Assembly: GCA_003602535.1 (NCBI GenBank)
Contig: QQSA01000109.1
Span: 1 to 10,982, forward strand
Length of the DNA: 10,982 nucleotides
Reading direction: 5' to 3'
From: Candidatus Poseidoniales archaeon
GTDB taxonomy: Archaea; Thermoplasmatota; Poseidoniia; Poseidoniales; Poseidoniaceae
Part shown: positions 1 to 6,294 of the stretch, piece after piece
How the letters are laid out: each line of letters begins with the position of its first letter
Position numbering within the stretch: position 1 is the stretch's first letter
The notes under the pieces: model-generated
Told to the model about the DNA's origin: nothing
Seen by the model: only the letters and a program-made list of their open reading frames with translations
Database searches by the model: none
Program-made: the position numbers and the translations under genes

Positions 1-455
1 AGGAACATTGCTCTTAACGCTCCTTGGTGACCAGAAAGGCCACCCATGAAACCCGATCCAAAGCCTCCGATTCTATCATTTGCTTCTGGAATTTTGTATC
101 CTGTCCAATTTTCGCTAAGTGTCAAAAGTGGTAGAATAATCAAGAAGCATCCAATAACAAGAAGTAGTGGTTTTTGAGGGACAATATTTTGTAAAATTGC
201 ACCGATGATAGCGCCTATAATCAACCAAATTCCATATCGCTTGATAGCAGTAAAATCGACATGCTCTTTCAAACTGTAATACTTGGCAGCATTATGTGCA
301 CCGTGAACAATAGCGACCACTGCAACAGCTTCATGTGGCTCCATAATAATCAGGACAATTGGTGTCAACATCGTTGAGAGTCCAAAGCCAGCCGGCACTG
401 TCAATGCTGCTGCAATGAAAGCAGCAATTGCTACAATTATGATTATCGCATCCAT
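1..455 (-). CDS. TauE/SafE-family membrane transporter, N-terminal part (runs off window)
   Basis: Integral membrane permease of the TauE/SafE (sulfite exporter / DUF81) type. Members export or import small anions such as sulfite, sulfoacetate or other organosulfur compounds; the substrate cannot be read here. The visible 151 residues begin MDAIIIIVAIAAFIAAALTV, a first hydrophobic helix, followed by the family-typical glycine-rich turn PAGFGLSTMLTPIVLI and then EAVAVVAIVHGAHNAAKY. A second hydrophobic pair lies around residues 75-115, and a conserved-looking loop GFGSGFMGGLSGHQGALRAM sits next to the cut end; this loop corresponds to the repeated second-half motif of the family. Full-length members have about 250 residues, so the C-terminal half is missing. 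The ATG at 455 is preceded by GAGG (complement of 463-466) seven bases upstream, which supports this start. The family call is confident; the substrate is unknown. Confidence 0.85.
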   Translation of the reverse strand, partial: MDAIIIIVAIAAFIAAALTVPAGFGLSTMLTPIVLIIMEPHEAVAVVAIVHGAHNAAKYYSLKEHVDFTAIKRYGIWLIIGAIIGAILQNIVPQKPLLLVIGCFLIILPLLTLSENWTGYKIPEANDRIGGFGSGFMGGLSGHQGALRAMF

Positions 456-492
456 TGCTCTGCCTCGATAAATAAAAACTAATCTTTAATCG

Positions 493-500
493 ATTAAAAT
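493..500 (-). promoter_or_regulatory. Possible TATA box of the TauE/SafE gene
   Basis: On the minus strand this reads ATTTTAAT. It would place a transcription start about 25 nt downstream, near 470, giving a leader of about 15 nt that contains the GAGG Shine-Dalgarno at 463-466. The element lies between two ATCGAT hexamers (489-494 and 499-504). The match to an archaeal TATA box is only fair. Confidence 0.35.
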
Positions 501-520
501 CGATATCTAACCCCTGAATA

Positions 521-1636
521 TCAATTGTTGAACGGATGATTGTCAGGACTTATGGTCCATCCAGTTGGTCCAACAACATAGACCGTATTCTTTGTCTGCA
601 CTCGAGCAGTAGCTCTTTCATCATATGTGATATTGATTATTGGTGAAGATTTAACAGGGCCTTCACCCAACTTTGGATGTGCATACGCGTAACCCTTCAG
701 TTTACCGCCTGAGATTCTTGCATCGCGAATCACTACCTCAGGTTTTATCTTGGATTTCTCCGTTGAATCAGAACCGCTCATGAATTTAACCAATGCACGA
801 TAGTCGATTTCAGAGTCTAAGCCAATTCCAATTTCTGCAAATTCACTCATAACTTCCTGAACAGATAATGGATCATCTCCCATTTCAGTAAGGATTTTGA
901 AGTATTCTCTGGCAGAAATTGTACCTGAATTATTAGTGTCAAACACATTGAATGCTTCGACTAATTCTATTTCTGCAGCAGAGTCTTGGTTTATGTAATC
1001 CTGAACCTCCTTTGAATTTTCATTGAGCGGTTCAATAAGTCCCCATTCGACATTATCTTCTACATCTCCATCATCATATACAATCATAAACGAGTGGTCA
1101 TAGTTTTCTTTAGAGATAGTTCCTGGATAATAATGCCCCATATCTCTCCAATTTACGAATACTCGGTCACCTGGTTTGAACGGAGTTGATGCAGGCCTAA
1201 TCGTCCCCGGCGATGTTCCAATTACTACTGCGAATTTAGTTTCAACAAAATTGTCTTTTGGAACTTCAATTCGATAAGTTCCATCGTCATTTACAGCTAC
1301 AACGGTGCAACGATCCAACCATCTGGCATTAGTTGGGCTATGATATTCAACATGGTCGCCAACATTGAATGATTGTGGCAAAATAACTTTTTCAGTAGGT
1401 AATGATTTCACTTCATTTTGTGGTTTTATCATTCCCATTTGTTGTAAAGCACTGACCACTGCATTGGTTACTGCTTCAGCATCGTTATTTATGACCGTAT
1501 TACGAACAACATCGCCTGCTATAACGGAATCTTGCATATTTATCATGCCACTATCTTCCGAAGATGGAGGTGCAGGAACCCATTCGGAACCAGTCCACAT
1601 GAACTTGCCATCGGGACTCATAACTGGGTCGGACAT
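521..1636 (-). CDS. Cytosolic multidomain protein: W-rich motif, two Tudor/agenet-like barrels, EF-hand
   Basis: A 371-residue protein with no signal peptide or membrane helix. Domains in order: residues 9-19 DGKFMWTGSEW, a DUF2510-like W-x-G-x-x-W motif; 36-69, DSVIAGDV followed by an amphipathic helix; 90-138, an SH3/Tudor-like barrel starting FNVGDHVEY; 153-203, a second one with FKPGDRVFVNW and the Tudor/agenet-type MIVYDDGDVEDNV; 225-286, a calmodulin-like EF-hand pair. The first EF loop (233-244, DTNNSGTISARE) has all usual Ca ligands at positions 1, 3, 5, 9 and 12; the second (about 269-280) lacks most of them. Residues 300-356 form a small beta domain around YAHPKLGEGPVKSSPI that I cannot name firmly. 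The frame can open at a TTG at 1675, but the ATG at 1636 is preferred because it puts the W-rich motif at the N terminus. The gene is divergent from the large surface protein at 1772. Function is unknown; a Ca-responsive adaptor is one inference. Confidence 0.85.
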   Translation of the reverse strand: MSDPVMSPDGKFMWTGSEWVPAPPSSEDSGMINMQDSVIAGDVVRNTVINNDAEAVTNAVVSALQQMGMIKPQNEVKSLPTEKVILPQSFNVGDHVEYHSPTNARWLDRCTVVAVNDDGTYRIEVPKDNFVETKFAVVIGTSPGTIRPASTPFKPGDRVFVNWRDMGHYYPGTISKENYDHSFMIVYDDGDVEDNVEWGLIEPLNENSKEVQDYINQDSAAEIELVEAFNVFDTNNSGTISAREYFKILTEMGDDPLSVQEVMSEFAEIGIGLDSEIDYRALVKFMSGSDSTEKSKIKPEVVIRDARISGGKLKGYAYAHPKLGEGPVKSSPIINITYDERATARVQTKNTVYVVGPTGWTISPDNHPFNN

Positions 1637-1743
1637 GGACCGTGCTTTGGGTTTGAAACTATCAACTAATCGCAATCATTCTTCATTTGATGAAGGCGAA
1701 AATTCTCTCCTGGAGCAGTATTTGGTTATTGGCATACAAAATT

Positions 1744-1758
1744 CATAATACTAGTATT
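1744..1758 (+). promoter_or_regulatory. Putative TATA element and palindrome before the propeller surface protein
   Basis: CATAATA (1744-1750) is centred 25 nt before the ATG at 1772. That is the spacing expected of an archaeal TATA box for a leaderless transcript. It overlaps a perfect 12-bp palindrome, AATACTAGTATT (1747-1758), which could be an operator. No Shine-Dalgarno precedes the ATG. This is inference from spacing and composition only. Confidence 0.4.
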
Positions 1759-1771
1759 GATTAGGAAAACC

Positions 1772-4700
1772 ATGAAGCCGCGAATTTCTGTCAAGGCTTT
1801 GTTACTCACTCTGATTCTAATTGGTGCGTCATCCAATGCATTGTCAATTGATTCTAAAGAATACGAATCTTTGTCTGAAGATAATAGTAATTCCACAGAT
1901 GCCCGTTCTTTATCAGATGATTTGCTCATCGGCTTTGGCGGAGAAAATTCTGTGGAAGAACCAAGGTTGGCCGTTGATAATAATGGAAATATGTATGTGG
2001 CCGGATATTTTGACGAGGGGTTTGAAATTGGTGATACAATTTTCACTACTAACGGTGAAGAAGATATTTTTGTCGTCAAAATCGACACTGACGGTGAGTT
2101 GTTATGGGCGCGAACTGTTGGTGGAATAGATATGGACCTCGTAAGTGACATTGTTGTAGATTCAAATGGAAATTCATATTTGGCTGGTGAATTTTATTCT
2201 CCATCTATTTCTTTTGGTTCATATACACTTGAAAATTCCGATGATGACCCGTCGGATAACAATCTAGGTGACGATATTTTCGTTGCTAAGATTGACACGA
2301 ATGGAGCATGGCAATGGGCTAGAAATATAGAAGGCGGTGACTATGAAGACTTGAATTATAAGAATTCAATTGTACTGTCTCCCAATGAGAATTATTTGGC
2401 AATCGCTGGAATGTTCGATAAAGATGATGATTCGACTATACATTTTGGCCAGTTCCAATTATCTAGCACGTTTGAACCAACTGGATTTATTGCAACAATT
2501 TCATCCACAGGAAATTGGATCATGGCTGAGAAAATAGAGAGTGGACCTTCTCACTCTTGGAAGGCAGATCTTGACATCAATGCTGTTGCAATTGACGATC
2601 AAAACAATGTTTATGTCGGCGGTGATTTTCATGATTCAGTTGATTTTGGTAGCATTACATTGTCGTCGAATAATCCAGAACAATCTGCTGATGGTGAATA
2701 TTATTCTCGATCAGGTTTTGTTGCTAAATTGAATAGTAATGGGATATGGCAATCTGCTATAATTATAGATTCAACAATTGCATTTGGTGAAGGGGACTCT
2801 GCTCGATACATTGCGTCAATAGGTGAGATGGAAATCCATTCAAATCTAATTGTGAGTGGACATTGTCATGGTTGCACATTGGCAAATAAAAATCCACATG
2901 GTGGATTCATTGCCCAACTAACACCACAGTTTACATGGATTTGGGCTAATATTGATTTTTTGAATGAATCTTACAATTCGAGTACATATTTTGGTGATAG
3001 TCTTTTTTCCGACATCGAAGTCAGTTCAAATGGCGATGGGATTTTCGTTGCAGGAAGCTTTAGGACATCCGACTATATCGGTGATATTCATATTACTGCA
3101 GATGGATTCGCGAACCCTTATTATGCGAAAATGGACATGTCCGGTGAATGGATATGGGCCACTGTTTTTGATGGGGCTTGGGCTTATGGTCAAGCAATTG
3201 AAGTAGATTCAGATTCGATTTATGTTACAGGAGAAAATTTTGCTACAATTAGGTTTGGCGACCTATCTGTTGTTGCAGACCAAGGTCATGACATCTATTT
3301 GGCAAGATTTGCTGATTTATCTGAAAATGATGGCGATGGAGTGCTCGATATTTTCGACGATTGTCCAACGCAATATGGGACCTCAACAGAAGACCGTATT
3401 GGCTGCCTAGATAGTGATGGCGATGGATATTCAGATCCATATGGTGATGTTCAAGCCCACCCAGTAGGGGATGCAGATGCTTTCCCATATGAGTCAACGC
3501 AATGGCGTGATACAGATGGTGATGGTTTTGGCGATAATAATGACGGCTATCAAAGCGATTTTTGCCCATCTGACTACGGTACAAGTTCCAAAGCTGTCTC
3601 ATTCGACACTGCAAATGGCGTTCTAATATCGATTGTACGACACGGGTGCATAGATCTTGATGGAGATGGCTATGATGACAGTACTGAATCGTACTTGCCC
3701 GAGTGTCCAATGAATCAAATCCCAGATGAATGGATTGATTTTGACAGGGATTGTGTCGGCTACAACTCTGACTTCGATGATGATGATTCTGATGTCCAAA
3801 CCCTTACTGATTATTGTGAAAAGTATCCCGGAGATTCTCAGTTCTGTTCTGATTTTGAAATTCTTGCTGGTATTGTGAATTTGGCAAGTTCTATGCTCTC
3901 AGATGCAAAGGTCCAGTTAAGTTGGGAATATGATATGAATTTAGAGGAAAATCATGTGACGATGATTTATTATTGCGGCACAAATAATTGCAACCCCATT
4001 CTTGGGGACAGTGTTAGTATCCCTGCTTCACAAACTAATGCTTTGTTAGAATTAGTTGATGGAGTTACATACCATATCCAAGTACAAGTAGAGAGTCTAT
4101 CGACATCTTCGGTTGGAAATCCTGCGAATTTAATGGTCACTGCAGACGGTGGTTTATCACCAAAACCACAGATTTCGAATCTAGTAGTTACATTAAACAG
4201 TGGGGATATAACTGAAGATGAATACATACATCAATTCTCATGGGATGCAACAGATACGTATGATGTTAACAACTGGATGATTTGTTGGGCACCTTGGCAA
4301 TTCGATACTTCAGAATGGGAGAGCCTTGTTGATACCGGATCTAATTGTATTGAAACTCAAAATTACGATACTGATTTCACTGTTCAAAGTTCAATAATTT
4401 GCGAAGGTGGATGTGACGACAGGCTGTTTTTTGGTCTCACTGGTGTAGATGCAATCGGCAATTTCGACAATTCAAGAGCAACTACAGTAATTGATATTCC
4501 TGAATATAATTCAAAGCAGCCAATTATTGACGTGAATAATAATACGGCTAATAACGAAACAGGATTGGATAACGAAACAGTGTTGGATGAAGAATCCGAT
4601 ACAGAAAAGAGCGATAGTACTAGCTCTGAAAGTGGTGATCAAGAATCCATTGGACTCGAGTTAGCTGTATTCTCAATTATGATAATCATTATTTCTGTGT

Positions 4701-4972
4701 TAGTTATTCTAATTTACAATCAACCCAAGAAGAAAGTGAACCCAAACTTAACCGGCCCAGATAAAACTGCAAAAGTTCTACCTCCTCCTCCACTTCCAGG
4801 GCAAGTTCCTTCTAATGTGCAGGAACCTGCTAAAGAAACAGTAACTACATTGGGACAATGGACCGATGAATCTGGTCATTCATGGAAGAAAATGTCCGAT
4901 GGCAGTTCATATTGGTGGAATGGTAAGGATTGGCAGATAGTTGGAGAATCCAATGATGTACAAACTGAATAA
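1772..4972 (+). CDS. Large membrane-anchored surface protein: SBBP-like beta-propeller, DGDG Ca-binding region, Fn3-like domains, W-rich tail
   Basis: 1066 residues. Residues 1-25 are a Sec-type signal peptide (MKPRISVKALLLTLILIGAS). Residues about 55-510 hold seven SBBP-like blades. Their x-D-x-x-G-N-x-Y-V-x-G strands are at about 68-78 (VDNNGNMYVAG), 129-139, 200-215, 273-284, 355-366, 417-428 and 478-487, with W-x-W-A strands between (for example GEWIWATVFDG). Residues 520-690 are rich in thrombospondin-3-like Ca loops (DGDGVLDIFDDCP, DSDGDGYSD, DTDGDGFGDN, DLDGDGYDD) with paired cysteines. Two Fn3-like sandwiches follow, around W718 and W824, then an acidic, low-complexity N/E/S/D-rich linker. 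One transmembrane helix (964-982) is followed by KKK and a PPPPLPG segment. The cytoplasmic tail ends in a DUF2510-like motif, DGSSYWWNGKDW (1043-1054). A TTG at 1757 is in frame, but the ATG at 1772 gives a clean signal peptide. The topology implies an exterior propeller anchored at the C terminus. The ligand is unknown; adhesion or binding is inferred. Confidence 0.92.
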   Translation: MKPRISVKALLLTLILIGASSNALSIDSKEYESLSEDNSNSTDARSLSDDLLIGFGGENSVEEPRLAVDNNGNMYVAGYFDEGFEIGDTIFTTNGEEDIFVVKIDTDGELLWARTVGGIDMDLVSDIVVDSNGNSYLAGEFYSPSISFGSYTLENSDDDPSDNNLGDDIFVAKIDTNGAWQWARNIEGGDYEDLNYKNSIVLSPNENYLAIAGMFDKDDDSTIHFGQFQLSSTFEPTGFIATISSTGNWIMAEKIESGPSHSWKADLDINAVAIDDQNNVYVGGDFHDSVDFGSITLSSNNPEQSADGEYYSRSGFVAKLNSNGIWQSAIIIDSTIAFGEGDSARYIASIGEMEIHSNLIVSGHCHGCTLANKNPHGGFIAQLTPQFTWIWANIDFLNESYNSSTYFGDSLFSDIEVSSNGDGIFVAGSFRTSDYIGDIHITADGFANPYYAKMDMSGEWIWATVFDGAWAYGQAIEVDSDSIYVTGENFATIRFGDLSVVADQGHDIYLARFADLSENDGDGVLDIFDDCPTQYGTSTEDRIGCLDSDGDGYSDPYGDVQAHPVGDADAFPYESTQWRDTDGDGFGDNNDGYQSDFCPSDYGTSSKAVSFDTANGVLISIVRHGCIDLDGDGYDDSTESYLPECPMNQIPDEWIDFDRDCVGYNSDFDDDDSDVQTLTDYCEKYPGDSQFCSDFEILAGIVNLASSMLSDAKVQLSWEYDMNLEENHVTMIYYCGTNNCNPILGDSVSIPASQTNALLELVDGVTYHIQVQVESLSTSSVGNPANLMVTADGGLSPKPQISNLVVTLNSGDITEDEYIHQFSWDATDTYDVNNWMICWAPWQFDTSEWESLVDTGSNCIETQNYDTDFTVQSSIICEGGCDDRLFFGLTGVDAIGNFDNSRATTVIDIPEYNSKQPIIDVNNNTANNETGLDNETVLDEESDTEKSDSTSSESGDQESIGLELAVFSIMIIIISVLVILIYNQPKKKVNPNLTGPDKTAKVLPPPPLPGQVPSNVQEPAKETVTTLGQWTDESGHSWKKMSDGSSYWWNGKDWQIVGESNDVQTE

Positions 4973-5001
4973 GTAAAATACGCTTATTTTTTGTAAAATA
5001 C
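4973..5001 (+). repeat. Two exact GTAAAATAC repeats, 20 bp apart
   Basis: GTAAAATAC occurs at 4973-4981 and again at 4993-5001. The repeat distance is 20 bp, about two helical turns, so both copies face the same side of the DNA. The second copy ends five bases before the TATA box of the downstream HTH gene, where an activator or autoregulator could bind. The function is inferred. Confidence 0.5.
4975..4992 (+). terminator. T-rich transcription termination signal after the propeller surface protein
   Basis: Two bases after the TAA stop of the surface-protein gene, AAAATA (4975-4980) can pair with TATTTT (4985-4990), and the arm runs into a TTTTTT stretch (4987-4992). Archaeal RNA polymerase terminates at T-runs, so a stop here before the new promoter at 5006 is plausible. 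The A-T stem alone is weak. Confidence 0.45.
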
Positions 5002-5005
5002 AAAA

Positions 5006-5013
5006 TTTATAAG
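5006..5013 (+). promoter_or_regulatory. Archaeal TATA box (TTTATAAG) for the HTH operon
   Basis: TTTATAAG is close to the archaeal consensus and is preceded by an A-rich stretch suitable as a BRE. Its centre lies about 25 nt before the ATG at 5035, so transcription should begin at or within a few bases of the start codon. No Shine-Dalgarno is present there, which fits a leaderless mRNA. Confidence 0.7.
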
Positions 5014-5034
5014 CCTAGACCTTTACGGGTGTCT

Positions 5035-5295
5035 ATGGGCCTGACTCCTAAGGAACTAGCCGAGATGCTCAAATTGCGTGCACTTGGATGGAATCAAAAA
5101 GAGATCGCTGAAACTTTAGACAAGTCGCAGCAAGTTATAGCATATCAGTTGAAGAAACTGAAGGCTGAGGCTAAGAAGAAGGGTACTGATGAAGTATTCA
5201 ATGCTGCATTGGTTGGTGGTCTAGCTGGCGCAGCAGCAGGAATAGGTGTAGTGGCTCTTCTTGAGTTGCTAAAAAATCAAACAAGTGATCAGTGA
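5035..5295 (+). CDS. Small HTH protein with C-terminal glycine-zipper membrane helix
   Basis: 86 residues. Residues 3-49 form a helix-turn-helix of the sigma-70 region 4 / resolvase-like style: LTPKELAEMLKLRALGW, then QKEIAETL (21-28), turn DKS, and a basic recognition helix QQVIAYQLKKLKAEAKKK (32-49). Residues 57-79 are a single hydrophobic segment with G61, G65 and G69 spaced as a GxxxGxxxG glycine zipper, which in known proteins drives helix-helix packing in membranes. The protein therefore looks like a DNA-binding domain tethered to the membrane, or oligomerised by its tail. A GTG at 5029 is in frame, but the ATG at 5035 fits the TATA spacing better. The stop overlaps the next start by four bases (GTGA), indicating an operon. 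The target is unknown; the paired repeats upstream suggest autoregulation. The gene call is confident, the role is inferred. Confidence 0.85.
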   Translation: MGLTPKELAEMLKLRALGWNQKEIAETLDKSQQVIAYQLKKLKAEAKKKGTDEVFNAALVGGLAGAAAGIGVVALLELLKNQTSDQ

Positions 5296-5585
5296 ATAAT
5301 ATGTTTTCAACAAGTACTGCTATTATTATTGCATTTGGAATACTGTTGGTTATGGTAAAGGTATTGATACTTACTCTTCCTTTTAGAGATAAATCCGAAG
5401 AGGAAATCAATGAAATGATTGAAGAGAGGAAAGAATGGGTAAACGATCATCCATTTTTATCGTTGATATTTTTGTTTATTCCTACACCATTGGTTATTCT
5501 AATTGAGCACAAAATCATCCATCGCAAACCAGATCCCAGAGAAATAAATCATTCATTGGTTGAGAAAGAAGTCCACTACAATTGA
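5292..5585 (+). CDS. Small two-helix membrane protein, operon partner of the HTH protein
   Basis: 97 residues of no family I recognise. Hydrophobic helix one spans residues 9-29 (TAIIIAFGILLVMVKVLILT) and helix two residues 54-71 (PFLSLIFLFIPTPLVILI). Between them is a highly charged amphipathic segment (32-52, DKSEEEINEMIEERKEW), and a polar, basic-to-mixed tail follows (72-97). The GTG start overlaps the upstream stop in GTGA. The sequence GTGATC at 5285-5290 matches the 3' part of the archaeal Shine-Dalgarno GGAGGTGATC at a spacing that suits this GTG. An alternative start is the ATG at 5301, giving 94 residues. Tight coupling suggests it works with the HTH/glycine-zipper protein, for example as its membrane partner. 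The stop is only two bases from the stop of the convergent gene at 5588. Confidence 0.75.
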   Translation: MNNMFSTSTAIIIAFGILLVMVKVLILTLPFRDKSEEEINEMIEERKEWVNDHPFLSLIFLFIPTPLVILIEHKIIHRKPDPREINHSLVEKEVHYN

Positions 5586-5587
5586 TG

Positions 5588-6025
5588 TTATTTTCCTTTG
5601 GATATCATCACTCGGTAAGATATATTTCCAAAAATCATAATTCTTGCTAAACTAACCCAAATAGTGATCCAAGCTCCAATTTTTATCATTTCAATATACA
5701 TGTCAGATTCTCTTGATTCTATTGCCTCATCGAAAATTCGGTCTTGACATCTACCTGAATCATAGGCGGAGTCATCGGGATTACAAACTGCATATTCGTA
5801 AGTTACAGGCCCATCATTTTTTTCTGGCTCATAGTAATCTTTCTTTGCATTTTGAATACTATTCCATTCGCCAAAAACCTCTGCGGTCCAAATTAGAACT
5901 AGAATTGTAAATCCTACAGCGAGTCCTTTCCCAAATCCCGGGCTATCTGGATCTTTTGTAACAATATTAGGTTGACCCTGAGGCTGCTGAAAATTAGATA
6001 GATATTGGTCATTATGTGGTTGCAT
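5588..6025 (-). CDS. Small membrane protein with two helices and a cysteine-bearing loop
   Basis: 145 residues, family not recognised. A Q/P/N-rich N-terminal tail (1-30) is followed by a transmembrane helix (34-51, GLAVGFTILVLIWTAEVF). A polar, acidic loop of about 58 residues carries two cysteines, C81 and C93, twelve residues apart (VCNPDDSAYDSGRC), which could form a disulfide if the loop is outside the cell. A second helix (about 111-132, IKIGAWITIWVSLARIMIF) and a short basic end follow. The N-terminal Q/P-rich tail before a helix is a common style of cytoplasmic tail in small archaeal membrane proteins. The gene converges tail-to-tail on the HTH operon with two bases between stops. A TATA-like TTGTTTAACAA is centred about 27 nt before the ATG, consistent with a leaderless mRNA. 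Confidence 0.78.
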   Translation of the reverse strand: MQPHNDQYLSNFQQPQGQPNIVTKDPDSPGFGKGLAVGFTILVLIWTAEVFGEWNSIQNAKKDYYEPEKNDGPVTYEYAVCNPDDSAYDSGRCQDRIFDEAIESRESDMYIEMIKIGAWITIWVSLARIMIFGNISYRVMISKGK

Positions 6026-6046
6026 AGTATCCCTAGTAAGTGGAAG

Positions 6047-6057
6047 TTGTTAAACAA
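6047..6057 (-). promoter_or_regulatory. Possible TATA element of the cysteine-loop membrane protein
   Basis: The minus strand reads TTGTTTAACAA, near-palindromic and AT-rich, centred about 27 nt before the ATG at 6025. The spacing is right for a leaderless archaeal gene, and no Shine-Dalgarno is seen before that ATG. Confidence 0.4.
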
Positions 6058-6109
6058 TATCAGAACTGATTGGACAAAAATGAGCTCTAGAATACTTTCG
6101 AAAGTCAGG

Positions 6110-6192
6110 CGCCGAGAGGGAGATTTGAACTCCCGTGCCACAAGGACACGCGATTTCCAGTCGCGCGCAATACCAGGCTATGCGATCTCGGC
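6110..6192 (-). tRNA. tRNA-Ser (anticodon GGA)
   Basis: A complete type II cloverleaf on the minus strand. The acceptor stem GCCGAGA (complement of 6186-6192) pairs perfectly with TCTCGGC (complement of 6111-6117). The anticodon stem CGCGA/TCGCG closes the loop CTGGAAA, giving anticodon GGA (complement of 6156-6158), which reads UCC and UCU. The long variable arm GTGTCC-TTGT-GGCAC is diagnostic of serine. The T arm is GGGAG-TTCAAAT-CTCCC. The discriminator is G (complement of 6110), as in other archaeal serine tRNAs. CCA is not encoded, since GCCT follows the acceptor stem. No intron. Confidence 0.97.
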
Positions 6193-6263
6193 CGCAAACC
6201 GGCTGACAAGCATATCCTGTTTAACCGAAACGGTTGGAATAGCCATTTTCAATTCCGAATCGA

Positions 6264-6269
6264 TTATAT
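6264..6269 (+). promoter_or_regulatory. TATA box for tRNA-Thr
   Basis: TTATAT is centred about 28 nt before the 5' end of the tRNA-Thr gene, the usual position for an archaeal tRNA promoter. The 102-bp space between the two divergent tRNA genes (6193-6294) holds no gene and presumably carries both promoters; the one for tRNA-Ser is not clear. Confidence 0.55.
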
Positions 6270-6294
6270 CACAACGGTAGGTCGCCACGGTTAC

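Noticed and set aside
1365..1748. Plus-strand open frame of 127 codons opposite the Tudor/EF-hand gene
   Set aside because: It lies antisense to a gene with clear domains, shows no coherent motif and crosses the divergent promoter region.
1726..2151. Minus-strand open frame over the start of the surface-protein gene
   Set aside because: It is the antisense shadow of the signal peptide and first propeller blades; its serine- and proline-rich composition is an artefact.
3249..3710. Minus-strand open frame of 153 codons rich in histidine
   Set aside because: Histidine richness is the reverse complement of the repeated GAT/GGT codons of the DGDG Ca-binding region; no independent coding signal.
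3323..3830. Repeated DGDG segments considered as a nucleotide repeat array or CRISPR-like array
   Set aside because: The repetition is at protein level (Ca-binding loops), with irregular spacing and no conserved DNA repeat.
6005..6280. Plus-strand open frame across the tRNA-Ser gene
   Set aside because: It covers a perfect tRNA cloverleaf on the other strand and non-coding spacers.
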